Source: Anaerolineae bacterium
GTDB taxonomy: Bacteria; Chloroflexota; Anaerolineae; Aggregatilineales; Phototrophicaceae
NCBI GenBank assembly: GCA_022823165.1
Contig: JAJDXR010000092.1
Coordinates: 48,473 to 112,472, forward strand
Length of the DNA: 64,000 bases
Direction of reading: 5' to 3'
Both the position numbers and the translations under genes were made by a program. Numbering within the stretch: the stretch's first letter is position 1; every line of letters starts with the position of its first letter. Below the pieces are notes generated by a model, which worked only from the letters and a program-made list of their open reading frames with translations, ran no database searches and was not told the origin of the DNA. Positions 34,552 through 41,827 of the stretch are shown here, in pieces.

Positions 34552-34630
34552 CAATGGGCGCTCGTCTCCATGATCGGCGGTATCCACACACGATGAACGA
34601 GACTGCCCGCTTGAGGCTATAAAAGGTCGG

Positions 34631-35737
34631 ATGGCGCAACGTACGCTGCAGGGTTTTCTGCTGGCATTGCTGCTCTTTGTATTTGCGGCTGGTTTTGCCG
34701 TCCTCGCTGTCTACGTCGCCACCGACGGACAGATCCTGTTCGCAGCGCAGAATCTGGTCTTGCGTCTGCAACTGGCGAACCGTCAAGCCGAGCTTGACGC
34801 GCCCTTCAGCAGCGACGCCAATCCGCTTCGCTTTCGTATCGCGCCAGGCGCTGGAGCCAGCGCAATCGCCGCGGCGCTCCTGGACCAGGGTCTCATCCGC
34901 GATGCCGATCTATTCATCAGTTACGCGCGGGTTGAAGGCTATGACCGGCGCTTTGAGGCCGGCGTCTACTTTCTTAATCAGACGCAGTCCATCCGGCGGA
35001 TTGCGGCCATTCTGACGGATTCCAGCAAGAGCTTTATTTCATTTCGCTTGCTGGAAGGCGCGCGGATTGAAGAATTGGCTGACTCGATTGACCAAAACGT
35101 CCTGTTTGGCTTCACGGGCGCGGACTTTCTGCTCTTGGTCGACGAGGGCGCGGATGCGCCAGCTGAGTTTGCCGCTTGGGCTGGTATTCCCGCAGGCGCG
35201 TCGCTGGAAGGTTTTATGTTTCCTGATACCTATCAACTGCCGCCTGATATCTCCGCGGCGGCCCTGCGCGATACTTTGTTGCGCGCCTTCCGCGATCGAG
35301 TCGGCGACTCTCTGCGCGACGCCGCGCTGCAGCAAGACTTGAGTCTGTACGAAGTTGTGTCTTTGGCCTCAATCGTCGAGCGCGAAGCTGTTTGGCGCCA
35401 TGAGCATGCGCTTATCGCCGGCGTCTATCGCAACCGCCTGGATATCGGCATGGCGCTGGAAGCCGACCCGACCGTGCAGTACGGCTTACAAGGCGCGCGC
35501 GATGGTTGGTGGCCGCAGATTACTCGCGCCGATTATCGCAACGTGATTTCACCCTACAACACCTATCTCAATCGCGGGCTGCCGCCTGGACCGATTGCCA
35601 GCCCCGGACTGTCCGCCATCCAGGCGGCTGTATACCCCGAAGCATCGGAGTATTTCTATTTTCGCGCCGCCTGCGACGGCTCGCACACTCACAACTTCGC
35701 CATTACTTTTGAGCAGCATCTTCAGAACGGCTGCTGA
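34631..35737 (+). CDS. mltG: Endolytic murein transglycosylase MltG
   Basis: A 368-residue membrane-anchored YceG-family enzyme that cuts nascent peptidoglycan strands and sets glycan length. An N-terminal transmembrane helix (about 8-30) is followed by a LysM-like region (RIAPGAGASAIAAALLDQGL). The catalytic domain has LEGFMFPDTY (192-201) and the catalytic Glu250 in SLASIVEREA. SPYNTYLNRGLPPGPI and the C-terminal CDGSHTHNFA are family signatures. The usual partner upstream in many genomes is ruvX, which is absent here. It is convergent with the phosphorylase gene, 39 bases away. Confidence 0.95.
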   Translation: MAQRTLQGFLLALLLFVFAAGFAVLAVYVATDGQILFAAQNLVLRLQLANRQAELDAPFSSDANPLRFRIAPGAGASAIAAALLDQGLIRDADLFISYARVEGYDRRFEAGVYFLNQTQSIRRIAAILTDSSKSFISFRLLEGARIEELADSIDQNVLFGFTGADFLLLVDEGADAPAEFAAWAGIPAGASLEGFMFPDTYQLPPDISAAALRDTLLRAFRDRVGDSLRDAALQQDLSLYEVVSLASIVEREAVWRHEHALIAGVYRNRLDIGMALEADPTVQYGLQGARDGWWPQITRADYRNVISPYNTYLNRGLPPGPIASPGLSAIQAAVYPEASEYFYFRAACDGSHTHNFAITFEQHLQNGC

Positions 35738-35776
35738 GGTCACAGCGGGGGCGTCTTTACAGTCGGCAACGCTGGG

Positions 35777-37102
35777 TTACATTTCCTGGCCGTCGACCAG
35801 GCCATGAAAGAGCGGCAAGCGCGGAACGGGCTGGGCACTATACTGGACCGCTCCCGTCAGCAGCTCCAGCGCAGCCTGCAATCGACCCTCGTCATTGGCA
35901 TGCACGGTCATCAAGCGGTCGCCCGCCGCCACTTCGTCGCCAACATTAGCATGGACTTCAATCCCCACCGCGTGATCGATCACGTCTGCTTTGGTCGCCT
36001 TGCCCGCGCCCAAAGCCAGAGCCGCCCAGGCCGCTTTGTCCGCTTGAATCACCGCCACAGACCCGGCTTGACGCGCCGGCAGACTGTAGCGCAGCCTGGC
36101 TTGCGGCAGGCGGCTAAGGTCCTCGACTTGACGAAGATCTCCGCCGTGTGCCGCGACCATGCGGCAAAAGTACTCGTAGGCGCCGCCGGATCGCAGCGCC
36201 CGGTCAACCTCCCGGCGCGTTTCGGCCAGATCCGTCCTGACGTCGCCGCGGCCGGCCAGGCGCAGCATGTGAGCGGCGATCTCCACGCAGTGTTCGTGGA
36301 TATCGTCAGGTCCCCGTCCCTGCAGGGTCATGACCGCCTCCGCCACTTCCAGCGCATTGCCGACTGCCACGCCCAGCGGCTGATTCATATCCGACAGCAG
36401 CGCCACCATATCGCGGCCGGCGTCAAGGCCAATCCTGACCATCGCAGTCGCCAGCGTTCGCGCTTCGTCCGGCGTCTTCATGAAGGAACCTCTGCCCGCC
36501 TTCACGTCCAGCACGATGCCGCCGGCGCCAGCCGCCAATTTCTTGCTCATGATGCTGCTGGCGATCAAGGGCAGGCTGGCCACCGTTGCGGTCACATCGC
36601 GCAGGGCGTAGATCTTGCCGTCGGCGGGCGCCAGCGACTTGCTTTGGCCGGCGAGCGCGATGCCGGTTTCGCGGACAATGCGCCGAAACTCAGCCTCGGA
36701 CAGATTGGCCTTGTAACCGGATATTGACTCCAGCTTGTCCAGGGTGCCGCCGGTGAAGCCCAGCCCGCGCCCGCTCATCTTGGCGATGGGCACGCCAAAA
36801 GACGCGACCAGAGGCAGGACAATCAAAGACGTCTTGTCGCCGACGCCGCCGGAGGAGTGCTTGTCCACGGCATAATCTGTGATGTCAGACAGGTCCAGCA
36901 TATCGCCGGATTCCGCCATAGCCAGCGTCAGATTGACCGTCTCCGCGCGATTCATGCCCTGGAAGTAGATCGCCATCAGCAGGGCGGAGACCTGGTAATC
37001 GGGGATGTCGCCCGTGGTGAAGCCATTGATGAAAAACCGAATTTCGCTATTGCTTAAAGGCTGGCCATCCCGCTTCTTTTCTATCAAGTCGATCATTCTC
37101 AT
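35777..37102 (-). CDS. pdp: Pyrimidine-nucleoside (thymidine) phosphorylase
   Basis: A 441-residue enzyme that cleaves uridine or thymidine with phosphate to give the base and (deoxy)ribose-1-phosphate. The phosphate/substrate signature SGRGLGFTGGTLDKLES and VDKHSSGGVGDKTS are intact, as is the C-terminal domain with GDRLMTVHANDEG. Length fits the NP-II family (about 435). The start ATG at 37102 has a strong ggagg nine bases upstream. Transcribed from a TATAAT promoter at 37155-37150; monocistronic. It feeds ribose-1-phosphate recovery, which complements the nucleoside salvage genes to its right. Confidence 0.94.
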   Translation of the reverse strand: MRMIDLIEKKRDGQPLSNSEIRFFINGFTTGDIPDYQVSALLMAIYFQGMNRAETVNLTLAMAESGDMLDLSDITDYAVDKHSSGGVGDKTSLIVLPLVASFGVPIAKMSGRGLGFTGGTLDKLESISGYKANLSEAEFRRIVRETGIALAGQSKSLAPADGKIYALRDVTATVASLPLIASSIMSKKLAAGAGGIVLDVKAGRGSFMKTPDEARTLATAMVRIGLDAGRDMVALLSDMNQPLGVAVGNALEVAEAVMTLQGRGPDDIHEHCVEIAAHMLRLAGRGDVRTDLAETRREVDRALRSGGAYEYFCRMVAAHGGDLRQVEDLSRLPQARLRYSLPARQAGSVAVIQADKAAWAALALGAGKATKADVIDHAVGIEVHANVGDEVAAGDRLMTVHANDEGRLQAALELLTGAVQYSAQPVPRLPLFHGLVDGQEM

Positions 37103-37470
37103 CCCGCCACCCTCCTGGAATCGCTGCCGCTGGCAAGACTGACGTTCAGATTATACATCAAGTACCCGTTGCCTGATTTGTGAGCTGCGCCAGGCGGTAG
37201 AGAATTGGGAGTGGTGAACATCGCGGATACAATTCCTCTCACGTCGAGAGTCTGCGGGCGATTCGCAGGGCCGCGTAGACACTGACAGCCAAGCGGCCTT
37301 GGTCCGTTCCATTATCTGTTGAACAACTTTCTTGGCTTGCTTCCGAGTCTCCGCGGAATAACCACGTCCGAGAATTGACGTCTTCGCATTTGGTATGTAG
37401 GATTTGGTATGAGCGGCCGTCTTCCAACCGCTCCCTAAAAAGAATTCCAAGTTGTCTGAGGGTAAAGACC
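37103..37470. other. Intergenic region between pdp and the DsbA-like gene
   Basis: No supported gene. Contains the pdp promoter and, at 37267-37290, a degenerate fragment of the dispersed repeat (CCGCGTAGACACTG) related to inverted module X. The longer in-frame reading of the DsbA-like gene into this region is not supported. Confidence 0.5.
37150..37155 (-). promoter_or_regulatory. -10 box of the pdp promoter
   Basis: Perfect TATAAT on the minus strand, with the expected start near 37143, about 41 bases before the pdp ATG. No clear -35. Confidence 0.5.
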
Positions 37471-38160
37471 GTGACGCAAAAGACCAAAAGTATGCCACAG
37501 CGCAATCGACTGATTCTGGGCGGGGTCATCGTTGCAGCTGTCATTGTCGCCCTTGTATTCGTTCTGCTGTCCAGTCAAAGCTCCTTCAGCGAGTCAACGA
37601 CGGACTACTCCAGGATCACGCAGGCGCGGCAAGACGATGGCGGGTTTGTCCTGGGCGAGCCTGACGCGCCGATCACCGTCGTCGCCTTTGAGGACTTCCT
37701 CTGCGGGCATTGCCAGCGCTACAAGGCGACTACCGAGAAGTTCATCGACCAATTCGTCGCGGCAGGCCGGGCGCGCTTTGAATATCGTATGCTGCCCGTG
37801 GTGCACGCCGGCTACTCGCGCTTGGCTGGTCAGCTGGCGGAATGCGCTGATACCCTGCGGCCTGGCGCATTCTGGAACGCGCACGACGCGCTCTTCCAAA
37901 TTGCCAGCGCCCGCGCCTTCAGCGACGCCTCGTCCCGCACCTTCGCCGATATGATGGATATGTCCTACACCGAGCTGCTGGAATGCGCTCAGGACGCCGT
38001 GCAAGTCGACAAGGATATCCAGCTCGCGAATCAATATCAGGTTACCGGTACGCCCACCGTATTTGTCAGCTACGGCAACGGGCCGCTGCAACGGACTCGC
38101 TTCGGCCAGCAGCCTAACTTCGACCAGCTCAGTATCCTGGTGCTGGAAGCCGGCGGCTGA
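37471..38160 (+). CDS. Membrane-anchored DsbA-like thioredoxin-fold oxidoreductase
   Basis: A 229-residue protein with a single N-terminal transmembrane helix (about 14-34) and an extracytoplasmic thioredoxin_4/DsbA-like domain. The active site is CGHC (Cys78-Cys81, in EDFLCGHCQRY) and the cis-proline loop is TGTPTVFV. It would form or isomerise disulfides in exported proteins, possibly the haem- and copper-binding ones encoded here. I chose the GTG at 37471, which has gaggg eight bases upstream, over a longer frame starting 96 bases earlier without support. No DsbB or VKOR partner is in the window. Confidence 0.88.
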   Translation: MTQKTKSMPQRNRLILGGVIVAAVIVALVFVLLSSQSSFSESTTDYSRITQARQDDGGFVLGEPDAPITVVAFEDFLCGHCQRYKATTEKFIDQFVAAGRARFEYRMLPVVHAGYSRLAGQLAECADTLRPGAFWNAHDALFQIASARAFSDASSRTFADMMDMSYTELLECAQDAVQVDKDIQLANQYQVTGTPTVFVSYGNGPLQRTRFGQQPNFDQLSILVLEAGG

Positions 38161-38256
38161 GACATTTCAGCGCGAATACACGCGACTCCACAACGGTAGC
38201 TCAAGCCCGCTTTGGGCTGGCGAGCGCAGCCCGGCTGGATCAACAGGACTGGCATT

Positions 38257-39300
38257 ATGCGCAGCGTAGAATGGCGGCAAGGGGCGGTCACGATGATTGA
38301 TCAGCGCGCTCTGCCCTGGAAGCTGGAATACGCGCATCTGCACTCCGCGCAAGCGGTAGCCGAGAGTATAAGCAATATGACCATTCGCGGCGCGCCGGCA
38401 ATCGGAGCGGCGGCGGCTTTTGGCATGGCGTTGGCGGCGCGGCAAAGTGAAGCGGCGACGGTTGCAGCCCTGGTTGAGGACTTGAGGCGCGCCGGGGACT
38501 TGTTAAAAGCTGCGCGCCCGACCGCGGTCAACCTGGCTTGGGCGGTGAACAAACTCCAGGCCATCGCCGACAGCGGCGAATTCAACAGCCCGGATGACTT
38601 GCGGGAAATCCTGCTGGCAGCGGCGCAGCAGATCGCCGATGACGACGTGCGCGTCAACAGACGTATGGGCGCGCTGGGCGCTGCCTTGATCGCCGACGGC
38701 GCGACCGTCCTGCATCATTGCAACACCGGCGCGCTGGCTACGGTCGACTATGGCACGGCGCTGGGTGTCATCCGCGCGGCTTTTGAAGCAGGGAAGAACT
38801 TTCACGTCCTGCTTGATGAAACCCGGCCCCGCCTGCAGGGCTCGCGGCTTAGCGCCTGGGAACTGGAACAGCTGGGCGTCAGCTACGACATCATCCCGGA
38901 TACCGCGGCGGGTTACTACATGCAGCAAGGCGAGGTCAGCATCATTTTGGTCGGCGCTGACCGGGTGGCGGCCAATGGCGACTTCGCCAATAAAATCGGC
39001 ACCTATCAGCTGGCGCTCATGGCGCAGGCGCACGACATCCCCTTTTACACGGTAGCGCCGACTTCGACCATTGACCTGAGTTTGAGCGGCGGCCAGCAGA
39101 TTCCTATCGAGCTGCGCGACCCGGCTGAAGTAACGACCCCCTACGGCAATCCCGTCGTGCCGGCCCATTTCAAGGCGCGCAATCCCGCCTTTGACGTCAC
39201 GCCGCATCGCTATCTCAGCGGCGTCGTCACCGAGAATGGCATCGCGCGGGCGCCCTTCGTTGATAGCTTGCGGCGCGCCGTCGCGGGCCAGCAAGTCTAA
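38257..39300 (+). CDS. mtnA: Methylthioribose-1-phosphate isomerase
   Basis: A 347-residue eIF2B-related enzyme that isomerises methylthioribose-1-phosphate to methylthioribulose-1-phosphate in methionine salvage. MTIRGAPAIGAAAAFG, the catalytic Cys in LHHCNTGALAT and the catalytic Asp in VGADRVAANGD are all present. The conserved opening MRSVEWRQGAVTMIDQRALP sets the start at 38257, not 45 bases upstream. It is followed on the same strand by adenosine kinase and ahcY. The MTA phosphorylase for the preceding step (mtnP) is at 57 kb. Confidence 0.95.
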   Translation: MRSVEWRQGAVTMIDQRALPWKLEYAHLHSAQAVAESISNMTIRGAPAIGAAAAFGMALAARQSEAATVAALVEDLRRAGDLLKAARPTAVNLAWAVNKLQAIADSGEFNSPDDLREILLAAAQQIADDDVRVNRRMGALGAALIADGATVLHHCNTGALATVDYGTALGVIRAAFEAGKNFHVLLDETRPRLQGSRLSAWELEQLGVSYDIIPDTAAGYYMQQGEVSIILVGADRVAANGDFANKIGTYQLALMAQAHDIPFYTVAPTSTIDLSLSGGQQIPIELRDPAEVTTPYGNPVVPAHFKARNPAFDVTPHRYLSGVVTENGIARAPFVDSLRRAVAGQQV

Positions 39301-39339
39301 AGCCGGCGGATCGTCCGTAGCCGCGCCTGCATTCTGCGT

Positions 39340-39345
39340 TATAAT
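39340..39345 (+). promoter_or_regulatory. -10 box upstream of adenosine kinase
   Basis: Perfect TATAAT 41 bases before the ATG, in the mtnA-adoK gap. The kinase can therefore be transcribed separately from mtnA. Confidence 0.5.
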
Positions 39346-39386
39346 GCCGCCTTGACTTATCCGTCTGCAGCTTTTGGACATCCCTG

Positions 39387-40343
39387 ATGCAAACTTTGGT
39401 TACCGGCGCGATCGCCTATGACTACCTGATGCGCTTCCCTGGCAGGTTCCGCGAGCATTTTCTCTCGGATGAACTGAATGATATGAGTCTCAGCTTTCTG
39501 GTTGACGACATGACCAAGCACTGGGGCGGTACGGCAGCCAACATCGCCTTCTGCATGGCGCAGCTCGGCATGAGACCGAAGCTGATGGGCACGGTCGGGC
39601 AGGATTTCGGCGACTATCGGCAATGGCTGGAGAGCAAGGGCGTAGATTGCAGCACGGTGATTCAACTGGACGATGTTTTCACAGCCTCCTTCTTCTCCAA
39701 CACTGATGTCGACAACAGCCAACTGGCTTTCTTTTACGGCGGCGCCATGAATCGCGGGCGCGACTATGCCATTGCCGATGTGATTGATGACGAGCTTGAC
39801 CTGGTCGTTATCTCTCCCAATGACCCGGTCGCCATGGTTAAACTGTGCGAAGAATGCCGCCGGCGCGGCCTGCCTTTTATGTATGACCCCGGGCAGCAGG
39901 TGGCGCGCTTAAACGGCGACGAGCTGGCTTGCGGCATGCGCGGCGCTTATGTGCTGGTCGTGAATCTCTACGAAGCTCGAATCATCTACGAGAAGACCGG
40001 CCTCGGGCTGGATGACCTGCGCGAGCAGGTGGAAATCGTCATCATCACCGAAAGCGAAAAGGGCTCCAAGATATATAAGGGCGACCAAATCATTGAGGTC
40101 GGCGCGTTTGCGCCCCGCGCCATCGCCGACCCCACTGGCGCTGGCGATGCCTATCGCGCCGGCCTTATCCTGGGGATGAGCCGGGGCTTTCCACTGAAGC
40201 TTTCGGCGCAGATAGGCGCCATGAACGCGACCTATGTGCTGGAAGAGGTAGGCACGCAGAATCACAATTTCACCCTGCCCGAATTCGTTCAGCGCTTCCG
40301 CAGCCTGGCCGATGACGACGGCCAGCTGAATACACTGCTCTAG
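39387..40343 (+). CDS. PfkB-family kinase, probable adenosine kinase
   Basis: A 318-residue ribokinase-family enzyme. The N-terminal pattern, LMRFPGRF followed by SLSFLVDD and a GG-x-AANIAF motif, and the ending VLEEVGTQ closely follow the mycobacterial adenosine kinase (AdoK) as I remember it. The catalytic DPTGAGDAYRAGL has the base Asp and anion hole. Adjacent ahcY releases adenosine, so phosphorylation of adenosine to AMP is the natural role; this part is inference. It has its own -10 box and lies 87 bases after mtnA and 121 bases before ahcY. Confidence 0.85.
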   Translation: MQTLVTGAIAYDYLMRFPGRFREHFLSDELNDMSLSFLVDDMTKHWGGTAANIAFCMAQLGMRPKLMGTVGQDFGDYRQWLESKGVDCSTVIQLDDVFTASFFSNTDVDNSQLAFFYGGAMNRGRDYAIADVIDDELDLVVISPNDPVAMVKLCEECRRRGLPFMYDPGQQVARLNGDELACGMRGAYVLVVNLYEARIIYEKTGLGLDDLREQVEIVIITESEKGSKIYKGDQIIEVGAFAPRAIADPTGAGDAYRAGLILGMSRGFPLKLSAQIGAMNATYVLEEVGTQNHNFTLPEFVQRFRSLADDDGQLNTLL

Positions 40344-40403
40344 CGCCCGGCGGATTCACTTTCCCAGTCCCCAGTCTTGATTCACGACAGGTTTTCACAG
40401 ATA

Positions 40404-40412
40404 TGCTAGAAT
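40404..40412 (+). promoter_or_regulatory. Extended -10 promoter of ahcY
   Basis: TGCTAGAAT (TGn plus TAGAAT, five of six consensus bases) 52 bases upstream of the ahcY ATG. Confidence 0.5.
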
Positions 40413-40463
40413 GCCTGCGGTTGAGCGAAAGGGCTCCCGCCCGGGCAAAGTCTAGGAGACAAT

Positions 40464-41726
40464 ATGGCAATCGCACACGACGTCAGAGACCTCGAATTGG
40501 CCACCGGCGGCCGCTACCGCATCGAGTGGGCTGGGCAGGAAATGCCTGTCCTGAAGCAGATACGCGAACGCTTCGCCGCCGAAAAACCGCTGGCGGGCTT
40601 GCGCGTTTCGGCATGCCTGCACGTCACCACCGAGACGGCGAATCTGATGCGGACTTTGCAAGCCGGCGGCGCCGATGTCGTGCTGACCGCCTCCAATCCT
40701 CTGTCGACGCAAGACGACGTGGCCGCCTCACTGGTCGCCAACGACGAGATACCTGTCTACGCCATTAAAGGTGAAGATAACGAGACCTATTATCAACACA
40801 TTCACGCCGCGCTTGACCACAAGCCCCACATCACTATGGACGACGGCGCCGATCTGGTCGGCACCATCCATAAGGACCGGCGCGAAGTCCTGGACGAGAT
40901 CGTCGGCGGCACCGAAGAAACCACCACCGGCGTCATCCGGCTGCGCGCAATGGCCAATGACGGCGCCCTGAAATTCCCGGTAATCGCCGTCAACGATAGC
41001 TCAACCAAACATCTCTTTGACAACCGTTACGGCACCGGCCAAAGTACGCTGGACGGCATCATCCGCGCCACCAACATCTTGTTGGCCGGGCGCGTGGTGG
41101 TCGTGGCGGGTTACGGTTGGTGCAGCCGCGGCATCGCCATGCGGGCGGCGGGCTTGGGCGCAAACGTGATCGTAACCGAAATCAACCCCCTGCGCGCGCT
41201 GGAAGCCGTCATGGATGGCTATCGCGTGCTGCCGATGCTGGAGGCAGCCAGCATCGGCGAGATCTTTATCACCGCTACCGGCGACATCAATGTCATCGAC
41301 GCGCATCATTTCGCAGTGATGAAAGACGGCGCCATCGTCTGCAATAGCGGCCACTTCAACGTGGAGATTAATCTGGAAGCGCTGCAAGGCATGGCTGACG
41401 GCGCACCCCGAATCGTCCGCCCCTTCGTGGAAGCGTACGAACTTGAGGGGCGTTCAATCTATATTCTGGGCGAGGGCCGGCTGATAAATCTGGCCGCGGC
41501 CGAAGGGCATCCAGCCTCGGTAATGGATATGAGTTTCGCCAATCAAGCTCTGGGCGCCGAGTATATGATTCGAAATGTGGAAAAACTCGCGGCGCAAGTC
41601 TATACTATACCTGCTGATGTCGACATGGAGATCGCCCGCTTGAAGCTGGCGGCAATGGGCGTTAGCATTGACATACTGACCGATCAGCAAGAAGCCTACC
41701 TCAATCAGTGGCAGGAAGGCACCTGA
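40464..41726 (+). CDS. ahcY: Adenosylhomocysteinase
   Basis: A 420-residue NAD-dependent hydrolase that splits S-adenosylhomocysteine into adenosine and homocysteine, relieving product inhibition of methyltransferases. ASNPLSTQDDVAASL, GTGQSTLDGIIRATN and the NAD-binding GYGWCSRGIA are present. HFNVEIN and the C-terminal tail that closes the active site of the neighbouring subunit are also recognisable. The length matches the short archaeal/Thermotoga-type enzyme, without the 40-residue insertion of many proteobacterial forms. A strong taggagac ribosome binding site precedes the ATG, almost the same as that of trxA. It is third in the mtnA, adenosine kinase, ahcY series. Confidence 0.97.
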   Translation: MAIAHDVRDLELATGGRYRIEWAGQEMPVLKQIRERFAAEKPLAGLRVSACLHVTTETANLMRTLQAGGADVVLTASNPLSTQDDVAASLVANDEIPVYAIKGEDNETYYQHIHAALDHKPHITMDDGADLVGTIHKDRREVLDEIVGGTEETTTGVIRLRAMANDGALKFPVIAVNDSSTKHLFDNRYGTGQSTLDGIIRATNILLAGRVVVVAGYGWCSRGIAMRAAGLGANVIVTEINPLRALEAVMDGYRVLPMLEAASIGEIFITATGDINVIDAHHFAVMKDGAIVCNSGHFNVEINLEALQGMADGAPRIVRPFVEAYELEGRSIYILGEGRLINLAAAEGHPASVMDMSFANQALGAEYMIRNVEKLAAQVYTIPADVDMEIARLKLAAMGVSIDILTDQQEAYLNQWQEGT

Positions 41727-41827
41727 TAGGTCTTTCTGCGTAAGGCGCTCATTGTCTTTTTATTCGATCCTTATGCGCTGACACGGATTGACGTGTTGAA
41801 TTCGCGGCGCAGGCAGGATTGGAGAGC

